Shown: positions 1 through 11,571 of the stretch, piece after piece
Layout: every line of letters begins with the position of its first letter
How positions within the stretch are numbered: position 1 is the stretch's first letter
Origin: Cricetomys ansorgei
Taxonomy: Eukaryota; Chordata; Mammalia; Rodentia; Nesomyidae
Assembly (NCBI GenBank): GCA_026225945.1
Contig: JAMJFZ010004061.1
Span: forward strand, 22,618,001-22,682,000
DNA: 64,000 nt
Direction: 5' to 3'
The notes under the pieces: generated by a model
What the model was told of the DNA's origin: nothing
What the model saw: the letters and a program-made list of their open reading frames with translations, nothing else
Database searches by the model: none
Translations under genes and position numbers: made by a program

Positions 1-77
1 GTGTGGCTTCATAAGCACTTACAAAAATGGTACTAGGTTTTAATTGAAATGATCAAGATGTTGCTTTGTTTGGAGTC

Positions 78-171
78 TTGATTTATTGTGATTGATTCTT
101 TCACTGGCCTTGAATTCACCAAGTAAGCTAGGCTGACTGGCTATTGAACCCTAGGAGTTCAGCTGTCTTTG

Positions 172-173
<2 letters not shown>
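78..173 (-). mobile_element. B4-type SINE fragment
   Basis: The stretch reading 'tcactggcct ... aagctaggctgactggct' matches the reverse complement of the B1-like right half of rodent B4 SINEs, which is dimeric (tRNA-like left part, B1-like right part). Only this part is present, and a (CA)n tract follows directly. It is old and diverged, so the borders are approximate. Confidence 0.65.

Positions 174-227
<54 letters not shown>
174..227. repeat. (CA)n(TA)n microsatellite
   Basis: About 20 uninterrupted CA units are followed by about 7 TA units. It abuts a B4 SINE fragment, a common birthplace of CA repeats in rodents. Length is probably polymorphic. Confidence 0.97.
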
Positions 228-879
228 GCCAACTCTGAAGCCTACACATATTTTCTGCTTTCAGAATTCATCAAAATCTGTAAAGAGGCAGAACTAGCCT
301 AAGACCTTAAACAATGTAATTCTTCCTTTGAAAACTTAAATGCAAAGATCAATTATAAACTGACAGAATTGTTGCCAATGGAAACTGCTCATGAGTTTTT
401 ATGATATTCTTTTCTCAACTGTACCCTGGTACATTTGATATAAAGTATTTCTCTGACATAGGGCTAAAGGTTGTGTGGTGAGCAGAAATCAGACAGATGC
501 CTAGCAGCCCAGTCTTCCCCACACCTTATGGTTGGCCTCAGCTATTGTTGAAAAAACACAGATGCAGATAGCAGAAAGGGCATTAGAGCCAAGTTACTAA
601 GGACTGGTAATAAGTGGGGCTTTGCCTTCTATTTTTAATACAGCCTTGATAACATATTACAGAGTTACATTGACTTCCAAATGAAGTTTCAACTATTCAA
701 ATCACAGGGCCTAATTTTCACAGACTTGGTGATCCTGGAACAAGTGAAAACACTTTTTTCAATGAAAAAACATGCAAAATGATAACATTCTAAATGTTAT
801 AAGATATCTTAAGTTATATGACACTTTGTCTGCCTAGATTAAGAAATGCACATATAAACTTGTATATACATGTAGCTTG
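228..879. other. No feature recognised
   Basis: AT-rich DNA with no repeat family, open frame or RNA gene that I can support. Confidence 0.5.
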
Positions 880-1012
880 TGTGTATATATATATATATAT
901 ATACACACACACATATATATACATATATACATACATGTATAAATTTGTATATATACATATGTATGTATATACACACATATATATGTTTATATATGCATGT
1001 GTTTATAAGTAT
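880..1012. repeat. Compound (TA)n/(CA)n AT-rich microsatellite
   Basis: Alternating purine-pyrimidine sequence built of TA, CA and TATG/TACA units. The short open frame across it encodes only Tyr/Ile/His/Thr runs and is not a gene. Confidence 0.95.
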
Positions 1013-1224
1013 GTGGTCAATTTGGTTACTTTTCTAATTTATGAAACTGAATCAACATTGAAAAATGAAAATCTTAATTTTTCACGTATCATTTCAATAA
1101 AGAAGAAACTGAACTAAAAATATAGTTAGTTTCATAAACTGGAGATAGGGAGGTGTTTCATTAGTACAATACATGCATAGCATGTCTGGGTCCTTGGAGG
1201 TTCAACAGACACATACATACACAC

Positions 1225-1311
1225 AGAGAGAAAGAGAGGGGGAGAAAGAAAAAGAGAGAGAGATGAGAGAGGAGGGAAAAGGAGGGAGAAAAACGTATGT
1301 GGAGGGAGAGG
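1225..1311. repeat. Purine-rich (GA)n/(GGA)n tract
   Basis: Imperfect GA, GGA and GAAA units on the + strand. Minus-strand open frames through it are Ser/Leu/Phe runs and are not coding. Confidence 0.9.
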
Positions 1312-2384
1312 TGTAAGTACAACGTGAGAATTGACATTTCTTCACTTGTAACTTTGAAAACATCAACTAGAAGAGGTACAAAATAGGATGAGAAAGTTCT
1401 TGGGAACACTAATATGATTGAAGTACATTTCTTACTTGTGAATGTTTTGCCTGCTCTGAGAGGGTGAGACTTTCCTGTTACTGGAGGCAATGAATGATAG
1501 GTCAGGGAGTGGGTGAGTTAGAAACTGCCAGAGTGGGGTCACTGCACATAAAGCAGAGTTCTAGAATCTGAGGGATGGTGACAGACACAAGAAAGCATTA
1601 AAATATAAATAAGAAAGAGCTCCTTCATATAAAAAAATAGGATAAAAATTAAAACTGCACTAATGTTAATACACTTACTGTTAGTGAAAGGACAGATACA
1701 CAAGTTTACCTGCAGAGAACAGCAGTCTCATCCTCTGTCATCCCTTGGGGAAAAGATCTTCACAGATTGCAAGCATTCTAAGAAATCAATCTGTATATTT
1801 GTACAAGTCATAGGCAGGAAGTAAAGAATAACATCCAAATTATGAGCCTGGACATTTTTTGGTACAAGATTTAACCTTAATAGATCACTTAGAAGGGGAT
1901 GTTCAGGCAATGCTGGTGAACAATAAGCTGATAGGCAATTTATGTTCCTTCCCATATTCAGAATATAATAAACTTAAGTTTTCTGAAGCTACTGTCATAT
2001 GAAAGGGTCAGGAGCTTGCAAAATGATGGCAGTTTTCTTTCTTGGCATCTGTAGATGGAATACAAGTGTCGCCTATTTTCCTTCTTCAAAAATGATTTCT
2101 GTAATGAATGCCTTTCATGATGTGGAAATGACAATACCAAATGATCTTTTGAGTAAGTAAGCCATTGTTACAGACATTACATTTCTGTTAAAAATCATTC
2201 CCTCCTTTAAATAAATCATGGCAAGAGTTTGGCCATTTTAATGAAGATAAATAAAAGTAGAGATAGAAATAATCAATTTTAAAAATTTCAACAAACACAC
2301 ATACAGAAACACACATACAGGTACAGATACACAAATTCACTTTTCATATGTGTGTGTGTGTGAAGAATACATATATTACATATA
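1312..2384. other. No feature recognised
   Basis: About 1 kb without a recognisable repeat or gene. A short CA-rich patch (2295-2330) and a (TG)6 patch (2350-2362) lie near its end. Short minus-strand open frames at 1728-2140 have no recognisable domain. Confidence 0.45.
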
Positions 2385-2483
2385 GTATCTCACTACATAG
2401 CCCTTACTGATCTGGAATTCACTGTGTAGATCAGGTTGGCCTCCCAAGTACTGGGTTTAAAAGCATGGACCACCACACCCTGC
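2385..2483 (-). mobile_element. B1 SINE, truncated and diverged
   Basis: The reverse-complement B1 order is visible: a 'cactacatagccc' block, 'gtgtagatcaggttggcctc', then 'agtactgggtttaaaagc' and 'accaccacaccctgc' at the 7SL-like head. An internal deletion joins the middle to the head. It is non-coding and old. Confidence 0.85.
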
Positions 2484-2555
2484 ACTCATATATACATATA
2501 TATTTTTAAAAGACTTTGAAATTTTTAAATTTTATATTACCAGTGGACAGAGAGG

Positions 2556-2693
2556 CTATGTGCATGGCACAGCATGGCTGTGGAGGTCAGAGGACAACAT
2601 GCAGGAGTTTGTTCTCTCCTTTGACCACGTGGCACATCTATCATCAGGCTTGTGTTACATGTGCCTTTGCCAGCTGGTCGACCTCACCGTCCC
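2556..2693 (-). mobile_element. B3 SINE
   Basis: It reads as the reverse complement of rodent B3 (B2 superfamily, tRNA-derived head): 'tgtggaggtcagaggacaac', 'gcaggagtttgttctctcc', 'accacgtgg', 'catcaggctt', then a decayed A/B-box head ending near 2693. Two short + strand open frames across it are accidental. Confidence 0.88.
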
Positions 2694-2790
2694 TCATGAG
2701 TTTGTAACAGTTTACGTTAATGGACAAGCCAAAAGAGTAATTTATTTATTCTCCATTTATTCCTTGCATCATTTAAAGACATCATAATGA

Positions 2791-2831
2791 ACAAAATAAA
2801 ACAAACAACAACAACAACAAAAAAAAAAAAA
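2791..2831. repeat. (CAA)n and poly-A tract
   Basis: AAAC/CAA units run into an A-run of about 13. It resembles a retrotransposon tail, but no intact element lies directly upstream. Confidence 0.9.
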
Positions 2832-3371
2832 CACTATAGTGGAGTCCAAAAATCCTGAGTTCAGGGGAGAAATATGAACCAATTTTCACATGAGAATATT
2901 AAAATTAAATTAAAAGTGGAGGATAGATTTTAAAATTGGTTGTAATGTTACCTCACTTTAATTCCTGAACATAAAATCATGTAAAAGGTAAGTTTAAAAA
3001 AATGAGAGATACGATTTTTTTGTGGATAGCTTTGAAAACGCATTATTCCCTTGACCACCTACACAAGTAGGGTATTGTGACACTTCTTAAACAGACTATC
3101 CTTTCAAATAATCACAAAAATAATTTGTTTCTCTGCAGTACGGAAAATATATTTAAAGTTTTCATGACTGGACAAATGAAGCTGGCACTTAAAATAGTGT
3201 GCCACACTAAGACACTGGTTTGCATCAATAAACAATTTTTCATCACACTGATACCTCTTTGGCCATATGACTCTTACAATCCCCATATTATATTCATTTT
3301 CTCAAACTCCTTCTAAGGTTTCAAAGTGTACTTGTTCATTTAGATTTTTTTCCTTATAACTCCCAAAATAT
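2832..3371. other. No feature recognised
   Basis: AT-rich, with no repeat family or gene I can name. Overlapping short open frames on both strands (3077-3316 +, 3104-3286 -) lack any domain. Confidence 0.45.
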
Positions 3372-3535
3372 GAGCTGGGCAGTAGTGGCACACATCCTTA
3401 ATCTTAGCACTCAGGAGGCAGAGGCAGGTAAATTTCTGTAAATTTGAGGCTAGCCTGGTCTTCAGAGTGAGCTCCAGGACAGCCAGCATTACAATAGAGA
3501 AACCCTATCTTAAAAAGAAAAGCAAATAAACAAAA
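3372..3535 (+). mobile_element. B1 SINE
   Basis: Near full length: a 'gagctgggcagtagtggcac' head, 'cactcaggaggcagaggcag', 'gctccaggacagccag' and an A-rich tail with AAAC units. It carries the TTACAA variant ('cattacaatagagaaac') seen in several other B1 copies of this window. Confidence 0.95.
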
Positions 3536-3789
3536 TAATTCCCAAAATATTGTTCATCTTTAGAACACATTTCTACAGATATAAGATTATAATGCCAGAA
3601 TATAAATCACAGAACTGTATCATTCTTTTGTTATGCTCTGAAGAAAACTCATATTTAATTTCTGAGGTGCTATGCTTGATGTTAGAAACCCATGAAAAAG
3701 TACTGGGAATGACATCAGTAATATCAGTGCTTTCAGAAATAGGCTTCATCAACAAACCAAGCACAAATGCATAGATTTCTGAGATCATG

Positions 3790-3990
3790 TATTCTGTTGC
3801 CTGGGCCTGTGTGTCTGTCTCTGAACTTAATCACATTCTCTTTGATCCAATAGTTTTCTACAATATTTTGAAATCAGACAATGCAATACTTCAGTTTGTT
3901 CCTTCAGCTCATTCTTGTTTGGCTAGCCATTGTACATTTTTTGATTCCATATAAATTGTAGCCTTTCTCCATTTCTTTGATGTTAGAAGT
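3790..3990 (-). mobile_element. L1M LINE fragment (ancient)
   Basis: The order of blocks matches the reverse complement of mammalian L1M near the end of ORF2: 'ttttgaaatcagacaatgca', 'cttcagtttgttcc', 'attcttgtttggctagcc', 'gattccatataaattgtag'. It is heavily decayed with no reading frame. The same L1 segment occurs near 12.8 kb. Confidence 0.72.
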
Positions 3991-4154
3991 TACACCAGAT
4001 TGGTAGGTTAATTTATATAATGCAGAAATGTGACTTCTCTTACTATATATAACATAATACCTGAAGCAAGGTGAGTATAAAGAAAAGAGGCTATGGAGAT
4101 TTCTAAGTGGGCAAAGAACTTGAATCAGCGTTTTGATCCTTAAAATCCACATAG

Positions 4155-4287
4155 CTAGGAGAGATAGTGCATGGCTGTCATCTCAGTGCCCCTACAGTGA
4201 CATAGGAGATGGACACAGGAGAACACAGGAGAATCTCTGGAAACATGTGTGGCAGATAGTCTGGTATATAAACAGAGAATCTGCCTC
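4155..4287 (+). mobile_element. B4 SINE, left piece (split by B3)
   Basis: Blocks such as 'ggctgtcatctcagtgcccc', 'ggagatggacacaggag' and 'aatctctggaaac' follow the B1-like half of an old B4-type SINE. The element resumes at 4466 after a B3 insertion. Confidence 0.6.
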
Positions 4288-4465
4288 ATGGGCAAGATGC
4301 CTCAGGGAGTAAAGACACTTGTCATGTAACAGTACATCCTGAGTTCTATCCCTGGAACTCACTTAAAGGTAGAAGGAGAGAACCAATTTCACAGAATTGT
4401 CTGACTTCTATAGCATGTATACACACACACACACACACGAATAATAAATTTAATGCTTTTTAAAA
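4288..4465 (+). mobile_element. B3 SINE inserted in a B4
   Basis: Complete order: a 'gcaagatgcctcagggag' A-box region, 'cctgagttctatccctgg' (B box), 'gaaggagagaaccaatt', 'gtctgacttcta', (CA)n at 4421-4438, and an 'aataataaatt' tail. Flanks 'agagaatctgcctca' and 'agagagatcttgtctcca' look like a decayed target duplication. Confidence 0.88.
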
Positions 4466-4557
4466 AGAGAGATCTTGTCTCCAACAGGGTGGAAGATAAA
4501 AACTTATGTCTAAGACTGTTTTCTGACCTCCACAAATGTAGCATATGGAATATACAC

Positions 4558-4561
<4 letters not shown>
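4466..4561 (+). mobile_element. B4 SINE, right piece
   Basis: It continues the B4-type element after the B3: 'atcttgtctccaacagggtgg', 'aagataaaaac' and 'ttttctgacctccac' match the 3' part of B4, which normally ends in a simple repeat. Here that is the (GA)n at 4562. Confidence 0.6.

Positions 4562-4594
<33 letters not shown>
4562..4594. repeat. (GA)n microsatellite
   Basis: About 16 perfect GA units at the 3' end of the B4 element. Confidence 0.97.
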
Positions 4595-4598
<4 letters not shown>

Positions 4599-5118
4599 TC
4601 TAGCACATAGTTTTACAGACACACTATTGAAGCAGCTAAATACTTTTTATGATACTTTATTGTCATGTTTCATGTTTACTTCATGTTTCATGCTTATTTT
4701 AGAATATTTTGAAGTGTGCAATTTATTGTGAGAGGCATTGATTTGTCAGGATCATGTTTTTAGGGAGAAATTGTTGATTTTTAATTTCCATGTTTTTTTT
4801 TTTCTTTTTTGTGAATTTCCCGAAGTTCCACCTGTGAGTGGTTTCTAAAGCTATGTTATAGTAGCTATAAAGATACGTTCATGACTTCAAGAGTCTTACA
4901 TTCTTAAGACCCATGTTGTTGGCTAATGTATGATGTATCCTGAAGATGTTCTGTGTGAACTGGAAAAGTGCCTGGGTTCTGCTGATGCTGATGAAATGCT
5001 CTGCTGTCAGTCAGCCAAAGGTGTAGCTTAAGGACAATGTTTCCTTGTTGATTTTCTCTTCAAGCATCTGTACATAGTTGAATATGATTGCAGAAGGTCC
5101 TGACCCTTGTTTACAGGT
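4595..5118. other. No feature recognised
   Basis: AT-rich DNA. A T-run (4792-4802) is the only structure seen. Confidence 0.45.
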
Positions 5119-5215
5119 ACCCCATCAGATATGCTAAGTACATGGGATACTAAAGTTATGAAGCAGCAATGAAAATAATTTTTTGGATGGGGGGTTCACC
5201 ACAACATGAGGAACT
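5119..5215 (+). mobile_element. URR1 hAT transposon fragment
   Basis: 'agttatgaagcagcaatg', 'aaaataattttttgg' and 'caccacaacatgaggaact' match the 3' part of the rodent nonautonomous hAT-Charlie element URR1, and also the fuller copy at 50.1 kb in this window. The 5' end and the 3' terminal repeat are missing, so this is a decayed fragment. Confidence 0.82.
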
Positions 5216-5589
5216 CTCCTTCCATCCTAAGATGTTATCCCCATTTCTATGCCACTCCCTGTCAGTGTAATTGCTCACTTGATTTCCTAAGTTATTGCAA
5301 AAATATATCCAAATGTGTGGTTATTGAAGTTGGGTTTTCTACTGGCAGATGAGTATTGCATATACTATTTCAACATCCTGTTTGTTCCTGGATAGTATTT
5401 TATCCTTACTGAAGTAAAAGCAACAATAAAATAATATAGGTACAAAGATATTCAGTGAAGAAATAAGTATAAGAGTAAAATGAGTATCAGATACAATGTA
5501 GAAATTGCTGAACACTTTAAGACAACATATATAGTTACAGAGTGTAGAAAAATCAACTAAAATTGCCTTTCTCTTTGAAGATTAGTCAA

Positions 5590-5633
5590 CATTTTTTTCT
5601 TCTATTCCTCCTCCTTCTTCCTTTTTTTCTTTT
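5590..5633. repeat. Pyrimidine-rich tail of B1
   Basis: A T/C-rich tract directly beside the minus-strand B1 at 5634, so it is the complement of that element's A-rich tail. Confidence 0.8.
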
Positions 5634-5760
5634 AAAGACAGGGTTTCTCTGTGTAGCCCTGGCTGATCCAGAATAGACCAGGATAGCTTCAAACTCAGTG
5701 ATTCATCTGTCTCTGCCTCTCAAGTGCTGGAATTAAAGCCATGCACAACCATGCCTGGCT
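5634..5760 (-). mobile_element. B1 SINE
   Basis: Reverse-complement B1 almost to the head: 'gacagggtttctctgtgtag', 'ccctggctgatcc', 'tctgcctctcaagtgctgg', 'accatgcctggct'. This copy has the usual 'ggctacacagagaaac' form, unlike the TTACAA copies elsewhere here. Confidence 0.95.
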
Positions 5761-7554
5761 TCTCTAATCTACAGTTTCAACAGTATCCAATAGTCCCAAT
5801 CTGTTTGAATAGCCTCTTGTAGCTGTCCAAGGTGCTGAGATCTGAGTGCTTCTCATTCCTAGGAACCACAGTCAGAAGGATGGCCTTTGGTAGTAGCCCC
5901 AAAAGGGTAAGTTGAAGAGAACATTACTGGATCCTCAACAATAACATAACAGGTCCGACTTTTAGTATTTTCTCAGTGGAAAACAACTAGTCTGTAAAAT
6001 CTAACCGAAGACCTAGATTTTATTGCCTTTGCTTCTACTGCATCCCTTCATAGCTGAAGTCTAGAAAAGAGGAAAATAGGACTTGTGTCTGCAGAATGCC
6101 AACTGACTGATCTCATTCTAATTTAGAGTTAATTTGCATTTTTAATAATTCATGTTTGTAACTCTATTCCATTGTTTCTATTGTGTCTTCCCAGGTTAAG
6201 ATATATACATAGGGGCAGAAGTGTGTTCTGATTTTTATCTTTTATATGTAAAAGCATGATTTTATATAAAGACTTTGCAAATGATGTTTTCATAAATAAA
6301 AGGATTAAAAGACTCTAACTAATCTTCCCTCTAACATTACCTTTTCATCGTCCTCTACAATGAAAACTGGACTATTGAGGTGTCCCAGTTGCTATAGAGA
6401 TAAACACACGTATAGAGAGAAAAATAAATAAGGTTGTTTCTGTCCTAATCTAGCCTCTGTCTGAAATTGTAAGTAAATGGTAGCTTCTCTGTTTCAGAAG
6501 TTTTAAATGTCTGTTTTATATATCAATATTCCCTATGCAACTGGTTTAAGATAAAAATTTTAAAAAAGATTTGCAAAACTCAAACAAGAGCTAATTTTAA
6601 TGTAGATTCAGAAGCACTACGGGGCAACTACAGACAGCAGTGACAGTATAACTAGGGTTAAGAATTTATGTTCACAGTGTAAAAGGCATAAAAGATTAAC
6701 TAGACCAACTTACATTTTAGCAGGGGATAAAACTGAGCCACAAAAATATTAACTGACTCACTGAAGTTTATAAAAGATAGTACCAAGTCACAGAGCCTTA
6801 TTATTTTACTGAATGTTTTCCTGTTACACTGTGTTGACTCTAAAAATAATTATCTTGACAGAGTCACAAGCACCTTGAAGATATCCAAAGCATGTACAGG
6901 GATTTCTCTAGAACAGGAGTCAGGCTCTCCCATTTAGGTTTTTGCCTGTTGAAAAAAAAATGGTAGAATCAGAATTTCCAAAGAGCAGCTATGGGCAGGT
7001 ATTTCTCTCATGCTTTCAACTGTCCATCAAATGAAACATAGTTGGCAAGTTTCAACCTATAAAAGTACATTTGATTAAGATCTTTTTGATACCATAAACA
7101 TTTCAACTAAGTCTTATCACTCAATCATCTGATATTGGATCCTGAAAGCACATGGCCAAGTTCACAGGAAAAAAAAGTCTTTTATTAAGATCCTAGGGAG
7201 TCGCCTTTGAATAATGTGATGCATGTCTCCATAAAAAAATTACTTCCCCTTTTGGAAATGTGCATATATGTTGTCTGCCATACTAATCTAATGAGAAAAA
7301 GTACCACACTGAAAAATCCTTCAAAACTGCAGCACGCAGCCATTTTGGTCAGGTGCCATCATGTCTTATACTTGGCTTGACAAAAATTTCCAGTTTAAAA
7401 CACATGATAAACCTATTTAACTACCTTGGGCTTTTATTAATTAACATGTTTTGTACTTCTTTACCATCAGCCTGTCTATAGTTCAGGCCTTACCACACAC
7501 TATGATACTCAATCTACATAAACTGTGGTTGGGAATGTCTAATGCTTCTGTCCA
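5761..7554. other. No feature recognised (1.8 kb)
   Basis: AT-rich, with short A- and T-runs only. No repeat family, RNA gene or coding exon can be supported. It could be unique DNA or repeats too old to see by eye. Confidence 0.45.
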
Positions 7555-7800
7555 TATGAAGAGGGTTTTGGCAACAGTGAACAGAACTCCCTATGTATGC
7601 ATCTCATGACCCAGCAGCCTAATATTACCTAAAATGTATATTCACACACAAATTAAATATGTACATATTCATGATGGGATTAATTATGATAGAAAATTAA
7701 AAATTGAGATATCTAGCAATAATACAGTAGTAAATATACAAAATGGAGTATTATATAACTGTATATAGAAAAACATTTTAATAAAAAATATGAAGTAATC
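7555..7800 (+). mobile_element. L1M 3' end fragment (ancient)
   Basis: 'ttttggcaacagtg', 'catgacccagcag', 'tacctaaaatgtatattcac' and 'acaaaatggagtattatat' follow the ORF2-end/3' UTR consensus shared by old mammalian L1M elements, in order. It is badly eroded and non-coding. Confidence 0.7.
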
Positions 7801-8514
7801 TTTAGGATAAGTGGTCATATTATAGTAATCTAGCTCTGTTTAATATTTTTATCTGTGACTTCTTTAACTCTTCAATACAAACTCTTCCCTGTAGTACCTT
7901 TATATACTCAGTGGGTTTTTTAGTTCTCCTTTGACTTTATTTGTATTGTTATTTTACTCAAAACTAATTAGCTTATATTGATTTGAAATAGGTAGCCCTA
8001 TCTTCTTACTCTACTAACCACACAGGAAATTAATAGAAGGCCATGGAATGACGCACAAAATGCAAGAAGTTCTTCATACTCTAGTTTGTGTCTGTAGCAT
8101 GACCTCTTGATTTGCCAATCATCATGCCAGAGAAAGAACAGTTGAGCAGAATAAACATGTGTATGTTGTTATAGGGATACGGGAGTAGATATTGTTTAAG
8201 TAATAATAACAAATATCCACATCACTGCTATTGTTTCAAAATACCCATGTTTTCTGGCAACACATTGTTTGTCTTTCTGAGCTAATGGTTCAGTAAACAC
8301 CTCCAATCGACATAATTCACTACCAGATGAGTCATCTGATCTCTGTTAGGACTCTAATTAACAGTCTCTTCCATGATTATTTTAGGCAATTACCTAAGGC
8401 ATTTCATTGAGAACTTGTCTCTACAACTATAATTGGAGTGACAATAAACACAAACTCAAGTTTTCTTAATACCAGGTACCTGATACGCTCGCATGGGCAC
8501 CTGGTAACCCTGCT
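7801..8514. other. No feature recognised
   Basis: AT-rich, with nothing recognised. Confidence 0.45.
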
Positions 8515-8625
8515 TACTCTGTATGACCTAATGAAGCACTGTCAGAGTCTCATGTTAGATGAAATAACCAAGGCTTAAAAGAGTGACACAACTTGCCAAG
8601 GTCCCCAAAGCTGGCATACTCATTG
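8515..8625 (-). mobile_element. MIR SINE fragment
   Basis: 'gatgaaataaccaaggct', 'aagagtgacacaacttgcc' and 'aaggtccccaaagctgg' resemble the reverse complement of the MIR core (element-strand sense 'ccttgggcaagttacttaac'). Ancient and diverged. Confidence 0.6.
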
Positions 8626-10744
8626 AAGTACTTAATACTACAGAATGATGCCCATCAGTCTTGACATAGAGTCATATTAATGCAAGATTTGTTGTAGTGT
8701 ATGTAGTACTTCATGCATGCTATGACCTTGGTTAAATAATTACCTCTTCCCATAAATATATGCAAATTTACACAATGCTACACATTTAGCACACAGTTAT
8801 ATATGGTGTAAGCTATCAATAAGTGGTCCTAAATGATCCAAATGACTATTAAACAATCATGATAACCACCATCTTAAAATGCTATTCTTATGTTGATAAC
8901 ACAAGGAAAAGTTCTGTGTGGTCCATCTCATAAGAGAAAGGATATATTCCCTACTCTTGAATGCGGTGTTATTTTTTTCTGGAGATGTAATACCAAGAAC
9001 AGCCGCTTAGGCACTAAATTAAAAATGACTGCATGTAACCTAGTAAGTCAGGTTCAGAAACACAAGCAACAGGGTGAGAATTCTAATGCCTAGAGGCCTA
9101 TGTTCTTGTTGAATCCTATGTTTCTCAAACTTGCTTTTCCACAGTGTACACTATTTGAAAAAAATAATTTATAGATGAAACTTGTTTTATAACAACTTCC
9201 TTATTGAGAATGGACACCAAAAAGCTTTAGAGAACATACATGTTTGTTTTCAAACAATAACATTCACTCCAATTAAATTCCAAGTTTTTTAATATTTTTA
9301 AAAAGGACTGGAATTCCCTTTCACTATCCATGAACATACTTAGTATCATCCCTTGAGCCTCAACCCTGATGCTCTCCGGAAACTCTTCACAAAGCAGTCA
9401 ACAGTTCTGCCTGCATCTTCAAAGCTGGTTGCTGTAACATTATTTGGGCTGATGACTTTCTTTCCTAAACAAACTGGTTTTGGAAGAGACATTACAGGAC
9501 TCTTCTAGAATGTTTCTCTGTGGCCTGAGTTTCTTTGATCATTGAGGATTAAGCAATCTCAGAACTACAAACACACTGTGATGGCTGCACTGGTTTCTCT
9601 TAAGCTTCATTTGGTCAATCCACAGGCTGTAGTAAAGCTCACATCCATTTAACCAGAAACCACCCAAAGACCAGAATCACAGAGCCAAACCTTAATGTGA
9701 TTTCCCTCTACTGCCAGAGCAAGTGGTTTAAGCCTAAGGATGAGGAATGATGCTGAAACTAAGTTCTGGAAAGAATAACAAGCTAGGATGAGAAAGTCAT
9801 AGAGGACTTCATGCTGAATCAGATCAGTTTAGTGGCAAAGGCCAAGCAGGAAACGTCTGTGTGATTCTTAGGCTCCAAAAGAAGAATGACTGGGGTTTTA
9901 GAAAACCCTGCAGTGAGAAACACTTAATTCAAGTCTGGACACTCATTTGCAATCATGGAAGAAGAAGAAAGTGAAATTCTTTTTCAGCTGAGCAGACCCA
10001 CGGAGCTGTTTGCAAAGTCAGGACCACTCTAGGCGACGCTCACACAGCTGCTCTCCTGTGGCCTCATTAGCTGCCTTGCAAGGTACAGGCTGGAGCAGTG
10101 CCCTAGATTCCCACACACCAACTCTGACACTTTATAAAGCATTTTCAGTCCTGACAAGATCAAAAACTCAGCATTCTTTCAAATCTCATAATAACTCCCA
10201 AACATCCCTGGCTCAGGCTGAGAAAATTGAAAGTGATAGAGCACTTAGTAGATTTAAAAAAAATAAAATAAAATAAAACAACCTTGGAAATTATGTGTTT
10301 GTCCTCTTATCTACTGTAGCATGAAACGTCCAGTTGGTTTTAATAACTCATTTTCCCCTTTAGAAAAAAAAGTACTGCCTCCAAGACAGGGTTCTTGGCA
10401 AGAGTCACAGGATAAGATGCTGGCAACCTTTACCTGTGTTCTGTGATTGCCCTGTTAAACTGTGGGCTTTCAACCAAAGCCTTTTCTGGCTTTGCTTTGA
10501 AGTCAATATGTGGCATGTTGGCACTGTGTATTGATTAGAGCTTTATTCACTGTCATGGTAACAATGTAGAGGAATTTGAACAGATGTTTCTGAGCCTGTA
10601 ATCTAAGCTACAGTTTACATGAAGATGATAGTTTTTGTTTCCTTATTTTTTTCAAAATACCAAACAGATCCTTACTAAATCTTCACAATAAATAGCATTA
10701 AATGTGCCCTCAAGTGCCACACTATATATTATTTTATTTAGTTT
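8626..10744. other. No feature recognised (2.1 kb)
   Basis: Slightly less AT-rich than its surroundings around 9.35-10.1 kb, but no family or exon is recognised. An (AAAAT)n tract lies at 10254-10278. Two short open frames (8890-9093, 10010-10276) have no domain and weak start contexts. Confidence 0.4.
10254..10278. repeat. (AAAAT)n tract
   Basis: Four to five imperfect AAAAT units. Confidence 0.85.
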
Positions 10745-11212
10745 TTTATTATGAAAAAGATAGCACATAGTCTTAAATTTTCCACTTGAAGCATACTTTT
10801 AAGTAGGATGACACATACCCACATTTCTGTGCTACAGATTTTCAGAACCTTCTCCTTTTGCCAAACTGAAACTCCATATTAATAAATTATGAATTCTTCC
10901 CTTCTCTCCCTCAGCCCTTGGCAAATATCTTTCTACTTTCTGTTTCTATGACTCGTACCACTTGAGATACTTCTTGAATGGAATTGCACAGCCCTGTTTT
11001 TGTATAATATTGAGTTTTTTCTACATTACTGAATAGTGTTTTTATGGCTACTTAACATTCTATATTTATATGGTATACTTTGACCATCCATTTACCTATT
11101 AATGGGTATTTGGGAGTTTTCAATCTATCAGCCATTGTGAACAATACTTGGATCACATGGCTATGCAAAATTGCCTTAAGATTTCTCCACTGAATTCATT
11201 TTGAAAAAATAA
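10745..11212 (-). mobile_element. L1M LINE, 3' UTR part
   Basis: Strong ordered match to the reverse complement of the mammalian L1M 3' region: 'cctcagcccttggcaaatat', 'tctactttctgtttctatga', 'tgaatggaattgcaca', 'gaccatccatttacctatta', 'gccattgtgaacaatac'. It is the first part of a single minus-strand L1M that continues at 11927. The upstream limit is uncertain. Confidence 0.82.
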
Positions 11213-11560
11213 TTTCAAATGAATAGGTTATTTTACAAAGAAGAAATGCATGTACAGAGCTTCCAAATTATGAGTAAGGAGAGCCTGGCCTTTATCCCCT
11301 CATGAGAAGTAGGTTCCAGTTTTTTCCATCTTGTTCACACTATGCAGTCAGCTTTTCAAGCAGAGATTTGACACCTTTGCTGGTGCATTTTTTTTTGTCA
11401 ATATATGAAACAGGCTTTTCACTCCAGCTTTGACTTTATTTACAACTTCCTGATCACAACTCTGAAGACTGGAAAGAATAATGGCACCTTGATTGACTCA
11501 GGACTTCAGGATCTTCTTGCCGATATGAATTCTGACCATCAACTAAGGAACAAGATTTCT
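11213..11560. other. Unplaced ~340-bp block inside the L1M
   Basis: The L1M consensus runs nearly straight from the block ending near 11210 to 'ggtcatatggt', which is found here as 'aggtcatgtggt' at 11561-11572. The 340 bp between them match no part of that element I know. A minus-strand translation has about 45 residues open (rich in Lys/Val/Leu) between stops, but I cannot assign a protein. It could be another old insertion or a pseudogene scrap. Confidence 0.5.
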
Positions 11561-11571
11561 AGGTCATGTGG

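Noticed and set aside
174..1012. CRISPR-like or operator-like arrays
   Set aside because: The regular spacing is plain CA/TA microsatellite sequence; no repeat-spacer structure exists anywhere in the window.
9350..10250. Possible gene or pseudogene because base composition is more balanced
   Set aside because: No frame longer than about 90 codons, no domain, no convincing splice pattern.
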